Source: Hydnum rufescens UP504 (taxonomy: Eukaryota; Basidiomycota; Agaricomycetes; Cantharellales; Hydnaceae). From it: a stretch of DNA of 64,000 bases. Numbering within the stretch: position 1 is the stretch's first letter; every line of letters begins with the position of its first letter. The position numbers and the translations under genes were made by a program. The notes below the pieces were generated by a model. It was not told where the DNA came from, ran no database searches, and was given only the letters and a program-made list of their open reading frames with translations. Shown piece by piece: positions 34,201 to 46,160 of the stretch. The DNA lies in the NCBI GenBank assembly GCA_014904985.1, contig MU129060.1:41112-105111 (forward strand), written 5' to 3'.

Positions 34201-35600
34201 CTCGGTCGACCTTTCCTGTATCCTCCCTGTCAGCGTCCCTTGGATAGCAGCTGTTCATTGTGGCTTGCCCAAAAAAATATCGCCGAACTGTCAACACTGT
34301 CTCACGATAGGAAATTCATACTCTAGTGCCGGGAGCCCCCAATCCTAACCGCCATGTGCATTCAAAGAAGATCAAATAGAAATACGGAAGACTTGGTATA
34401 GGCTCAGAATGTGACATGTTTGAGGTGATTAAGCTGGACAGAATGGCTGTATATAACATGGATGCTTTGCATGTATTGCACCACAAAAACACAAACAAAC
34501 TCCACAAACGCGCACAGAATGAGCACATATGCTTTACGTCTTCGTATGATTGCTCACATATGGGAAATTATACTATTGTATAGATTGCTTAGTCATGACA
34601 GGAGCGGTGACAAGTTGTCACGCCGAAGATCAAGTCTTGAATAGAGTCGTTTGTGATGATCGATCAGTCCATCAGCCGTTCCGCACATGCTACCTAACTG
34701 ACTCTGCATCTCCAACACAAGTTAACTGATACTCTGGCGAAATGGACTATCTGGCCGACTTCAACATCTGCTCACACGCAAGCCTTATCATTTTTAGTGT
34801 CTTGACCTATCTGCACTAATTGCATATGCAACTTGGCCTTCGCGATGCACTCAGATCTTGATAAAGTTCACTCCAGTTTCTTCTTGATAACCCAGATACT
34901 TCAACCAGTGCTCAGGCTTCTCTATAATCATTATTGATGAAATTACAATCACCCTCTCTAAAACTGCGGCTAAGCCAACTCGGTATGAGGACCTCATTAC
35001 TGCTTCCAAATTGGCACGGTCGAACTTCACAATAGAAGCACTACCACTTTCGTGATGGACGAGCGTCAATTCCTAAAAGAGCTATGGATCGAACTTTATA
35101 TATGCCAGAGAGCCCTAGGAGAAAAGGACTACAAAAGCTCATTGAGTCCATTATGCCTTATCATATATGACAAACCACACACATAGGCTAGAATGGTAGC
35201 TATTTGGAGTTGATTCCACCAAATCACACGAGCGGCTACTAAGATTGGTATATACTGTATTGAGGGTGAGCAGAGCAGATATTGCAAGTCCTGGGTGGAG
35301 CCATGACTGACATAAAAAGACGCCCATCTGCTGTCTAGGTGGGCTCGATGACCACACAATCTTAATTCACCAACAAGTCACTAATGATACTAGAGTGACA
35401 TGACGCCCCTGTCAACTGATCATCAGTGATGCTGTTCTCAATTTACACCAAGCTACTCTCGTTTGCGCAATAGTGTGCAAAACATTCTTGGAGCACGTCA
35501 ACAAGCACTATGTCCTTCTCTCAATTCGCCGCCACACACTCCAAGCGTGATCTACCATAAATCTCTTCAGACCATAATCCTCCCTGTAATTTCTTTCGCT
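31270..35600 (+). mobile_element. Second, highly decayed MULE copy
   Basis: Blocks match the first copy in order: 31825-31900 with 28930-29010 (gaaagaccaagtaaaa), 32130-32180 with 29150-29200, 33380-33450 with 29865-29925 (aaagcttgccc, aggttcacactctcc, aaattaaggcaatg), 34265-34290 with 30355-30385 (atatcgccgaact), and 35475-35505 with 31045-31080 (tgcaaa.aacattcttgg). Between blocks are many short insertions of a few bases. No frame is open for long. Confidence 0.7.
32161..33107. mobile_element. LTR-like insertion in the second MULE copy
   Basis: Starts at tgaatatagtgtattacgta after ..gag and ends gtctaca before atgag, the same position and same ends as the solo LTR at 29186-29726. It is about 400 bases longer, so it carries extra sequence. 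The insertion was therefore present before the MULE was duplicated. Confidence 0.5.
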
Positions 35601-36898
35601 TTCATCTCACTAGAGGCAATCCTAATGTGATGTTGGGATGCGTGATCATGGAAGAGTGATCGCAATTTCTCCATTGTCCGATCCTACGCAGATAGGAGGA
35701 CTAGTTCCGCCACGATGAGCACAGAATATATATGAGCTTTTGATGGGAAACCAGACGAAGACTACCTGCATCAGCAAGGGGCTAGCACAGCACGGACCAC
35801 AGTGCAGCTCATCCCGGGCCATTCTAGAGAGGGCGCACATGATTTGATCTTAATTGTTGGTTCGCGACACACTGTAAAATCGACCAATACCAGTTGGGCG
35901 TTGGCTATGACTGTTTCAAATGGAAGGCCTCTTGAGTCGCAAGAAGTTCTGATGTACTCTTCTCAAGGAGTTTATCTATCAACTTTTCGAGTGCAGCATG
36001 GAGCTCGGACACACAAAGTAAAGATTCTATGTCGTTGTGCTACCTTCTAGGGTGCATCCTCTCTTTCAGATAAACATGCACCTACTCTTTTGCACGATAA
36101 TTATGTATTAATCTTGTTGGTGTTAGCGACACTTGGCCAAATCTTCGAGTCCTGTTCATGATATGTGTAGCATAAATCTACTCAGCTAATTTGCCGGGAA
36201 GATGTCTTAGTTGTACACCCACACGGCACCACACTCACTCCGGCTCAAAGGCAGTGATATTAGAAACGCCACCTTGGTAGTCTCCATCGAAGTCTGGGTA
36301 ATATGAGAGAGGAAGACATATGAGTCTGCTGTCAAAACAATATTGAGAAAGAAAACAACTAGTCGACGTCTTCGCCGACACGCTGTGTCCGCTATCTCAT
36401 TGTCTGTAAGATCCCTCTGCATTCTCTGGTTAGTAATCTCATGCTACGTTTCCCATAGGACATACTTTCACATTCACCTTAATGCCACTAAAGCCGCTAA
36501 ATATCTCGTTGCACTGGGAAATCCTTCTGCATTGCCTTTAATTTCACTCACTTCTTTTTCGGAGAGAGTGTATGCCTACTCATTCTGGGCAAGCTTCGTG
36601 CGATCGACCCTTAGTAAATTCCGCTTATGCGATGTGACTTACCTCCGGTCTCTATTGGCTCTCAACTTACCATCTTATATGTCCCTTCTTCGTCTCTGCG
36701 GAGCTCCACTTAACATACATCATGGCCAACCATCCCAGCAATTTCAGCCAGTCCCACACGACGAGTCTAAAGCTTCTCAACACCCTCTACCTCGAACTCC
36801 CATTCGCTCAAACTCAAGTTAGCTACACAGAGAGACTATATCATAGGAGAATATCCCTATGGCACAATCACTATGACGCTCCCGCCCACAAGTGGATG

Positions 36899-37120
36899 CC
36901 CAGACCGCAATACCTCATTGTAACAAAGTGCCTCCAGTTCAGGAGGGCACCTGTTGTCATACTTGGACAAAGTGAGTTGACTGGGGAGGGAGTAGGAACA
37001 GGGAGAATAGGAAAGGGTAATCACACCACCCTTAGCACTGCTTCAGGTGGGGGAGCTGCAAACAGGGCTAAGCACTGGCTTTGCCCTGGACACAGGAAAA
37101 AAGGTTGTGAAGAAGACAGA
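36899..37120 (-). mobile_element. Inverted fragment of the LTR/MULE junction
   Basis: Reverse complement of about 29530-29745, running across the LTR end, the ATGAG duplication and into the transposase (cgcaatacctcattgtaacaa). So this piece was copied from an already interrupted MULE. The region 35600-36899 has ORFs up to 159 codons (36343-36822) but no motif I recognise. Confidence 0.7.
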
Positions 37121-37282
37121 GGACCTGGCATCTCATTTTAATCAGCTACCTAAATACTTGTCACATTCACCTTACATACTGCTTGTGATGTTGTGCGACG
37201 CTCGACCTTGATTCGTTTCTGTCTCCGGCTTTTGCTGATAATCACATGATTCGGTTTTTTTGCGGGTCTTATTAGGCCAATC

Positions 37283-38259
37283 CAGAATTACCAGTCCAAA
37301 CATTGCTTCTACTGAAAATTCATTTGTACATCATTGCCACAGAGGGGCTAATGGGAATATGGCCAACACAAGCCCCAAAGTGGATGCCCCCTGACATGCA
37401 TGCCAAGCAGACCGCATGTACAGCTGAGCTCACATGGCTTTTTGAGGAATGTAGCAGAGCAACTGTTGGATCAAAGTTTCCTTGGGGCATGATCCCTCCA
37501 TTCCTTATATGACAACACCTATGGATCAAAAACTGGCCTGTGACCTGAGAGTTTCCTGATATGCTTGGATTTACTGTCTCTTCTGTACGAATGGAGCACG
37601 GACCAACCTGTGGAACCAACTGTTCACTGTGGATGATAACAAACATCTCACTGTGAAATGGCTTGAACCACCGGAAGATCAGGCTCTACAGCCAACAACA
37701 ATGCGTGTCCATAATAGTGATGACTTGATGTTATGTGTCACAGATTGGGAGGGCAAGGTTGCTAAGAAGAAACCATCAGCTAAAGATGGGTCTGTTCCAT
37801 CTGAGCAAGGTGGAACTTTGGGGGATCCAAATCCAGATGATGGGGCTGATGGGACTACTAGGCCAAACCCCAAGAGGAGGAGGAAAAATGAGGTCACAGA
37901 TGGGAGTGGAACTAGAAGGGGGGCAAAGAGGAAGAAGGTGGTCTCAAATCCAATCATAGAAGATGAAGATGAGGGCCCTCAGGCCACGTCCACTCACTCA
38001 ATAGGCCCAGCATTGTCATCTACCTCTACTCCACCATCCCCATTGCCCATGTTTGGAGTTGGCACTATGGGCCCCAATGGCTGATGTTGATGTGACCTCA
38101 GTGGTGTCATCTACATATCATTCAACCTTCGAATTTATGCCTATGGACATAAATGACTTTCCAACATCCAATGTTGACATTGATTTCTCACAGTTCCCAG
38201 GCCTGGATATTTTCAAGAATCAGGATCTACTACTGGGCACTCCTGCTGGGCTCTTATGA
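37283..38259 (+). pseudogene. 3' half of the gene split by the MULE
   Basis: Continues the frame broken at 27913: TLLLLKIHLYIIATEGLMGI, APKWMPPDMHAKQTA, TWLFEECSRATVGSKFPWG, stop at 37512. Further open parts follow: 37629-38084 with VKWLEPPEDQALQP and a basic nuclear-signal-like stretch (PNPKRRRKNEV, RRGAKRKKVV), then an acidic C-terminal ORF to 38259 (FMPMDINDFPTSNVDIDFSQ). These may be joined by introns or frameshifts. The acidic plus basic layout suggests a nuclear protein, but no family is recognised. 38260-38480 is AT-rich without features. Confidence 0.5.
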
Positions 38260-38479
38260 GCATGTTGCTCTCATCCAGTCCACCCTTAATTTCCTTTTTG
38301 TTTAATTTCGTTCAATAGATTTTGTTTGGTAGATTTTGTTAAGTACATGATTAGAGCAACCTTAATAAATAATCATTTTTAACTATGGCCTTATAATCCA
38401 CACTATAATTTAGAGATAAGGTATCACTCTATGTAATATTGATTTTGGACAAATCACTAAGGTCAAATTTGATGATTGT

Positions 38480-39930
38480 CAATTGACATCAAAGAAAATT
38501 AGCCCTCATTAGGCCAGTGAAATGACCTCAAATGGTACTCCTTTTGAGGTCAGCCCAAGTGGCTGACCGAGGTGTCCTGGTGGGTGACTTGAAACTGGCC
38601 CACCAAGTGTGAATCTCAACAGGTGCCATTTGCCATAGGGATACTGCAGATACTCATTGTCAGGAAGTTTGATAACTCTTCTAGGGAGCCCCAAAAGGAG
38701 AATGAACAGGATCTGCACCAAAGGAGCATGGGCACCTGCATCTACAATGGAGCCCATCCCCATGGATTGCACCTGGAGTCGATGTGTTGGGAAGCCAACA
38801 AACCCAGACCAAGGTCTCGATTCTATTCATTCAATTAAGCCTTGCCACAACTGGGGAAAATAGATGTTCATCACAGAGTTGTTACCAACAAATAGAAGGG
38901 GACAGCATTGCGCAGCCACCCCCATGACCAAACAAACTCACAAAGCCTCCATACAATGCAACTGGTCCAAGTAATCATTACTGCATTAAAATCAGGAAAC
39001 ACCATTGCCCATTAAGCCTTAGAGCATCCTCACAACCACTGAGTCATACTGAAAATCCTGTGACCAAGCTTCCTGCGGGCCTGAAGTCAGGTCCCATAAC
39101 AGAATACCATTTGGGCCCCCCCATGATCAGGGACCAAGAACACTATGGGGACAGATCCCAAAACGTGATACCTATGGTTTGGTCAGAGCTCAGAGCATCT
39201 TGGAAAACCTTTTGACAAAACAATGGTGGCAGCACTGTACAGCCGCCTATGCAACTGTACAAGCCTGTGGTGCCTCTGTACAACATAATCAAGTTGGCCA
39301 GAACCCCAATGGTCCATGGAGTGAGCATCAACATGGTATTTAGGGATGACATTCCTGAGCCCAAGTCAAACAAGACATTCGACCCATGTGAGACCATGGA
39401 AATCAAGATGGTTGAGGGATCACCACAACTCTTGCATTCAGTCATGATTGCTAGCATTGCCACAGCCAGAAAGAAGAAGTACACTTTGAAAAAAACCCTG
39501 GACATGGCCAAGCTGTCCAAATTACATACAAGGCCTATTCAGCAAGTGACTTCAGAAGGATACCTCAAATCCATCAAAGGATGGCCTAGTTCAGCTGCCC
39601 TTCACCTATGGTCCTTGAATGCCTACCACATGGCTAGTTCCTATAAGATGAGCCTGAGAAGAGTGATTACACTCGCCAACCTTGAGAGTCTTGATACAGA
39701 CCTCTCTAGAGACACAACCTGGATTTTGGAAAACAACATTACCAATCTCATCTTCAAGACTGTCATTGAGTACCATATCTTACATTGGGTATACAAACCA
39801 TTCGACACTTCCATGTCTGGATTTAGCAAGCTTATCCCACAAAAGCATTCCAACATCCTTGACAGGCATTTACTGCGAAACTGCTATCTGTGAAGGGAAG
39901 GGAGTAATGATACAGCACAGCCACCCCCAT
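38480..39930. repeat. Diverged repeat of unknown type, copy 1
   Basis: Shares diverged blocks with 41830-43200: gccataggg..atactgcagatactc versus gccacagggatatcatgaatacc, and a protein-level match (RKKKYTLKK versus RKSKYSLQT after a TT/HH..V..S/T pattern). The longest ORF (39249-39893 plus, 214 codons) starts MQLYKPVVPLYNIIKLARTP and is not recognised. Coding strand uncertain. Confidence 0.4.
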
Positions 39931-39939
39931 TGGTGGGCC

Positions 39940-41280
39940 TGATCCAATGGAACAGTCATCTGGTCCCAGACCCTATGGATGGTGTAAGCAGGAAACAAAA
40001 GGAGGAATCCAGCCACAGTCCACAATATGGAATTGAGAACAAAAAGAAGGGACCACAGGATCAATCTGAATGTTGAGGCTCAAAGGAATGAAGGTCTTTT
40101 GGGATAGAAATCTAATGCTGTAAGCAACACCTGCCCAAGCAATAGAACAAAGGATGAATATGGGTCACAAAACCACACCCTAAGGCTCTCCTCTTGAGGC
40201 CCTCTTGGTGGAATTCACCCAAGGAACCAGTGGCAATACATCAGTGCCTCAAAACTGGGGAGGGGGAAAACTCTAGAAATTTGCATCTCCTGCACTTAAT
40301 ATACATCATAAAAAAATGCTATGGTAACCAGCAGAAAGGTGGGGTTAAGGCAAAAATGATGAAGAACAAATCAAGTCAAAGGCTTCAAAACTGAAGGAGA
40401 TATTCCAAAATCAAGTCAGAATAGGGGAATATGGCTTAACCAAGCTATTCCTCCTCTCCTACTGAACAGAATCCCTCAGGGAATGGTGGAACTGGTCATC
40501 CTAGACGTGACCTTCGTTGGATATAAGAGGGACAGAGAATAATTGCCATTAATAATCAAAAAAGCAGAGGCAATAATGGAATGAGACATGGGGGAGTTAA
40601 ATTGTAGAGAGCTGAGTTCTCATCGGATTGTTTTTCCCTTGGTACCGTTGGATGCAGACTGTTAACAGCTTTCTAGGCGTGCTTGTTGCAAATGAATTGA
40701 ATCAAAACTGATGGAGAAATTCAAAAAATACTGAAGGGAAATATGAAACACATAGTAAAATTGACCTGGAAAGTGCAGTTTTGATTTGTTTGGCTCGTGT
40801 TTGGTATTGTCTGAAAGGTATGAATTGTAGCTTTCTGGTTACTATCTTGCCGAGTCAATATAATCAAAACTGAGGGAGATATTCCACATTTACTCCTTGA
40901 GAGCACTGCATTAGCCCCTATTTGTCATGTGACAGGTCTGCAAGTCAGAATCAAGGCCCAGGTGTGTAATCCATTGAATTACATAATCAAAATTCATTAG
41001 AGTCACCCTTGAGGCAACAGGAAGCATGTATCGGAAGTGGAGACTGATTGAAGATTAAACAAAGCAAGCAAGTTGAATTGCTATTGCCACATTGAGGTAT
41101 GGCATAAAAAGGTGGAATTTAGGGTGGCCTGTTGAAGTGCCACAGATGAATGATAAATTGGCTTGTGTGTAGGTAAAGGAATGATGTGGATTCATTGATT
41201 CTAGGCATATGGGATTTAGGCTTGTTCTCAAATGAATGACAGCATGGGAATTGACATCCAGATTGACATGGAAAAAGGTT
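39940..41280 (-). repeat. Block A of the large repetitive element, inverted copy
   Basis: Reverse complement matches 61052-61990 and 63050-63960 (for example catttttctgtgatgtatat, ctccttcagttttgaagctt, gagaggaggaata.cttggtt). The part 40930-41280 matches 47044-47384. At 40930 the minus strand reads gacttgcagacctgtcacat without interruption, the unoccupied form of the site that copy 1 of the 1.6-kb element occupies at 47385. Confidence 0.85.
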
Positions 41281-41829
41281 CATTTGTTTGAAGAATCATC
41301 CTTGGATAGGGTTTGCATGTAGTAGGGATTTGTCCCTCCAACAACGGTCGAGATATGATGGCCTGAAAATGCTACAGGGACAGACACCAGGATATGATGC
41401 TCATGGGCCTGTCAGAGTGCGAGGCTGCACCTCAGGGTTGTCATCAATGAGTAGAATGGGACCACTTCACACTGCCACCACCATGAATGGAACATGTTGC
41501 CATGATCGTGGGTGTCCTTATCATTAGAAAGGGACCTGGTCCAATGAAATGGGTTCCCATTACTGAACCTGTCCCAAGCCAGACAAAAATCCCCAGAAAA
41601 GGTTCCCAGATCCCATATGAAGCCTATCAGGCGCACAGTCTTAGGAAACATGTCAATCCACCAAAAGTTGTATTGGGATTACACTCACTGACCTTGAGAA
41701 TTACCCCGACAAAATGGTTACTACTGAACTCATGTCAGGTGGCATGAATATATCCTTCACTGAGAAGAATAAAAAGGAATACCGCAAGGTTGGGCTCCTC
41801 ATTGGTGGCATGCCTAATACCAATGTCAA

Positions 41830-43720
41830 TGGCTGGATGAAGTTCATGGATTATTGAGGATATGAAATGAATGATGAGGTCACTCAATGGTCCAGGCAGA
41901 TGATTTGAAACTGGTCTACAAAGTGCAAAACTTGGCTACTGCGATCTGCCACAGGGATATCATGAATACCTGTTGTTGGAAACTTGGATGAATCCAATAG
42001 CCTTTGACCATTAGTACTCAGTTGGATTCCTGTTAAGGGGATGTCAGAACTCCATTGAGGGACCTGAGCTGAGATTCCATCGCACCCTTACTGGACAGCT
42101 CCAACTAGAAATGAGGAATATAATGAGGCTATGGCTCAAAACTTACTGTGGTGATCCTCTCTGGATTATGAGATGATGCCATGGAGCTACCTTCAATCCA
42201 ATACCACCAATACCAAGCTCTCACGGTTGCATGTGACCCAGTCAAGTATCATCACAGCCAGGGGGGGGCAAGTACTCATCATCATACTGCAACAGTGTGC
42301 AGCCTCCACAGTTGAAGGAAGCCATGGGGTCTCTATGTGCCATAACAGAACAGGTTAGGGCCAATATGACTCACAGAGTGATCAACCCATTTGGTACTGC
42401 AAGACTTGGAGAATCCTTGCAACCTGAACATCACATCACGGTTGTAAGCACAACCACAACCAGGAAGAGCAAGTACTCATTACAAACCTGTCCTCTGGAC
42501 TCGAGCTTCATCATAAATGGAAAGGATGAACAAGATCATGACTCACGTCAAGAAATGGATCCAGTTACCTGGCCCAAGCACAAATTAATGGTGCAATACA
42601 GATATGAGGACTTGAGTGGCCCCCTGGGCTTGCATTCACTAGATCCATGACCAGGCGAAACTAAGGAATCTCAGTGCAATGTAATGGGGCCAATTAGAGT
42701 TGATATGACTGACAAAATGACCATAAATCATATAATGCTCGTCCATATGAACTACCCCAAAATGGCTCCCATCATCATACAGCCAAGTGTTCCAGCCTCA
42801 CCTGCAGATCACAGTCCACTGAACATAGATGTCACTGGAAGAAACAAATGCCATAATGACACACCTCCATATGGAACACCTGCAACCCTGCCTAAGCTGG
42901 AGTCAACACCAGGGAACTGCTACCAATGAGCACATTGGAGTAATATTACTTACTTGCCTTTGCAAGCAAACCTGCTACCCTGGAAGAGGTTCCAAGCCTT
43001 GGATCGTATGAGTTCTTGAGATGTGATAGGATGTGTATGACCATGTGGGCTTGGGAACAGCACTGAAAATGATAAGTCTGGTCAAGGAATAGCCTTCACA
43101 GGTCCATGACCAAATGGTTACCAGAAGACAAGACTCACAGTCCCTCATGCAAGTCAACAGCTCTGTAGTACATTGAGGGCACCAGTTTCCCATTTAGAGG
43201 CATTGAGTCTAAAGGCCACTGTTTGAAACCCAGGGATGTTGCCACTAAGGAACCCTGTAAAGAGGAAGGATAAATGAGACTGTTCGGGTGTCCAAAGCAT
43301 GTTTCACAAGATGCTAAAGGACTGGGTAATATGTCACTGGAATGGTGATCTAACACAACTATATTACTGGTTTGATTCATGAGTCAACATGGCAACAACT
43401 AGGTGATCAAAGTTAGGACATGTCCCAAAGGTAGTCTCTGGGCTCAAACCAGTTCATCAGCTGGAATCAGCATGCTTGAGTGCACTGGAATGGACACCAA
43501 GACTCCAGATGGGGACATTATCCAGTTGCCCCATAAGATCAATGGAGAAGTAGACATGTCACAAGTGCCAGTTCTGAACACTGACATCAATGTTTCATCC
43601 TCAGATAACTGGGGTGGATTGAAAAATTACTCCTTCATGGCCAAAGGGACTGGGGGCAATGTTAGTGGTGTTAGGAGTCCCTTAAGCCATGTGGTGACTC
43701 CATTCTCTTAATTGACTTTA
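41830..43720. repeat. Diverged repeat of unknown type, copy 2
   Basis: Partner of 38480-39930. ORFs 42297-42650 (SKYSLQTCPLD) and 43403-43711 are open but unrecognised. 43720-44220 holds one ORF (43831-44205) ending in a Pro-rich stretch; no assignment. Confidence 0.35.
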
Positions 43721-44219
43721 CTATAGCTTTCTAAACCTAAACCAGTGGAAAGCTTCTCCTCATTGAGGAGTTTGGTGCTGCCCTGGGAGTTGCCCTTTCT
43801 TACATAGCCTTTCTTAGTCACATAGCCTGCATGGAAAGAGCCATGGCAATGCCCAGAAATGCATCCTTTCTACCATCACCATCTGTCTGTCTCATGGAGC
43901 CACAGACTTACAGATTATGCACTACACACTGTGCAACCCCCAGCCTAATGGCTAAACCTTCCTATTTTGCCCTTATGGGTATAGAGACACTAACCCTCCA
44001 GGAGCTACTGGCTTGCCAGGCAAGGTGGAAGGGTCTTAGTCCCTCCAACTGGCCTAATCCACTAGAGCCAGAGCCTCCTCCACCTCCTGGCTCCACCCCA
44101 TTCCTTAGTTCAGATACAACAGCACTAACAGTGTGGCTTGGCACTTCACTGTTGGGCATGGGGCACAGGTTGCATTTTGGGTGCTTCAATTTGAATCCTT
44201 GTTAGTAAAAAAAATTTGA

Positions 44220-46110
44220 AATGATGCAAAAGGAGTAGCTTGTGCTACTCCTTTATTGTTGTAGATATAGAAATTTAAAAAAAAAACCCCTTTGTAGTAC
44301 CACACACCCACCTAAGTGGGTATGTGGTACTGTTTTGTACCATGGTCATGCAGTTCATACCCAGTATGGGGCTGGTCATCACTTAGGGCATTGGTGGGTT
44401 TCCATTCTTGTGGGTTTCATTTGGCAGGTGGGTTGCCATTCTTGCAGATGTCTTCAGTGGGGTTCTGGGTCTTGATTTGGGGGTTGATGGGGTGTGTAGG
44501 CTGAGATGAAAGCCTAGGGATAAATAATGTTAGTGAAAGAGAGAAAAAAAAAACAGAAAGCCACACAAAGGAGCAGTGTACACTGCTCCTTTTACATGAT
44601 CATACTTACCTTGAAATTACCACACACCTGCTTCTGCAGGTGTGTGGTTTGTCCAGGGCTTGTGTCATGTCTTTGATTGCTGTTTGCAGGTTTCAGTTGG
44701 TGGTGGTTCTCCGGTGTTTGTTAGGTGGGGTCATGGAGGCATGAGTTCAGATGACAACCTAGAAGCAATATGTTAGTAAAAAAAGATTTGGCAGTTGAAC
44801 AGATCCTAACCTTTAAATTACCACACACCTGCTGAAGTGGGGGTGTGGTTTTGTCTGGGGTTGCTGTGGTCTCACCTTGTGGGTCCCAGGTTTCATCTGT
44901 GTGGGTTGTGTTCATGGCTTTTGTTTGGTGGGTGCAGGGGGCTTCATTCAACAGGTCTTCATTTTCCTCTTAGTGGTTCAGGTGATAATCTAGAATAATA
45001 ATTGTGTTAGTTAAAAAATTAAAACCAGTGCAAAAAGAGCAGCACCTGAGGTGCTGCTCTTCTTGCATGGTCATGGGTACCCAACATTACCTACCTCTCC
45101 CACACATCCGCCATAGCAGGTGTGTGGTTCATCAGGTTTGGTGTCATCTCATGTTTTTGTTTGGTGCATCATCATTTGACTTTGTGGGCAGGCTATTGTT
45201 TTGGGGGGGATTCATTTCACCAATCTTCATTTGTGGCAGCCTAGAATAATGGATGTATTAGTTAAACAGATTAAAACCAGCACAAAAAGAGCAGTGTTTG
45301 CTGCTCTTTTTGTGCTGTTGGGGGTGCACTTACCTTATATAGAACTACACACCCACCACAGTGGGTGTGTGGTTCACATGGCCACTCAGGTGGTGCATGG
45401 CCACCTCTTGTGTTTTTGTTTTGTGGTTTCAGTTTGCATGTTGCCACTAGGGCCCTGGCTGATTGGGCCTCATTGTTTGTGGTTTGGGGGGGTTTCATTT
45501 GATGGCCTAGAATGAATTAAAAAGTAATCAGTAAAGAAATTCAAAGTAGTGCAAAAAGAGCAGCTTTTGCTGCTCTTTTTGTGCCATTGGGGACACATAG
45601 CTTGAATGCAGAACCAGACACATGGCAGGTGTCTGGTTTGCATTGGTTTATTGGGATGTTCATCAGGTTTTCACTTGTTGTCTGTGGTTTCATTTGGTGC
45701 TCATGCAGATGGTGGTTCAAAGCATGACCTAGAATATCAAAATATATGTTAGTTAAGGTTAATAATTTAGTGCAAAAAGACCAGCAAAAGCTGGTCTTTT
45801 TGTGTGACTGTGTCTATTGGGGGGGGGGGGTTGACACTCACCTTAAGTACCACACCCACTGCAGCAGGTGTGGTTCCTGGGGCCACCCATTGGGTGGTCT
45901 GTCATTTCTTTTGGTTTGGCTCTTGCCATTCAGGCCCTCATCATGCACTGGGCTTTTGTCTTGGGCCTTAGACCATACTCTAAAATAATAGAAGCTATGT
46001 TAGTATAAGAATTCAAAGTGGTGCAAAAAGAGTACTCTTTTTGTGCTATTGTATCTACTGACAAAACTCACCTTATGACCACACACCCACAGCAGTGGGT
46101 GTGTGGTTGT
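44220..46110 (-). repeat. Tandem array of hairpin-bearing intron-like modules (minus)
   Basis: Minus-strand modules of about 210-270 bases. Each reads: exon-like part ending in an ACCACACACC..GGTGTGTGGT hairpin, then a donor, then an A-rich hairpin of the AAAAAGAGCAGC..GCTGCTCTTTTT type, then RCTAAC/ACTAAT and CTAG. Predicted introns (plus coordinates): 45980-46071, 45729-45841, 45507-45600, 45241-45333, 44990-45094, 44759-44810 and 44514-44609. Donors are GTGAGT, GTGAGT, lost or GC (GCTATG), GTAAGT, GTAGGT, GTTAGG and GTAAGT. The 44759-44810 intron has no hairpin. An eighth module at 44220-44330 keeps both hairpins and ACTAAC but has no clear donor or acceptor. Exon-like parts have stops in all frames, so a protein product is unlikely. 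Confidence 0.8.
45283..45318. repeat. Intronic hairpin, representative
   Basis: gcacaaaaagagcag / ctgctctttttgtgc, 15 paired bases with a six-base loop, centred in the predicted intron 45241-45333. Equivalents sit near 44228, 44565, 45033, 45549, 45772, 46021, 46803, 62151, 62418, 62690 and 62898. Confidence 0.85.
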
Positions 46111-46160
46111 GGGGTTGTGGGGTCATGGTTGTCTCCTTTCTGTGGCTGTGTAGTTGCAAA

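Larger units (their letters stand above)
27914..37282 (+). mobile_element. Mutator-like element (MULE), 9.4 kb, 9-bp target duplication
   Basis: CAGAATTAC stands at 27905-27913 and again at 37283-37291. Inside these, the left end carries aataagacccgcaaaaaaac (from 27923) and the right end carries its inverse (37234-37273), with homology extending through aatcatgtgat; the outermost nine bases are only loosely alike (gaattatgc / gattggcct). A 9-bp duplication and terminal inverted repeats fit MULEs, as does the enclosed transposase. With one CAGAATTAC removed, the flanking reading frame is restored (KAEL then PVQTLLLLK). Inside lie one readable transposase region (28018-31256), a second decayed copy (31270-35600) and two solo-LTR-like insertions. 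Confidence 0.85.

Noticed and set aside
44220..46110. CRISPR array or bacterial-type terminators
   Set aside because: Evenly spaced hairpins with T runs look superficially similar, but the genome is fungal, spacers are related to each other, and splice signals recur at fixed places.
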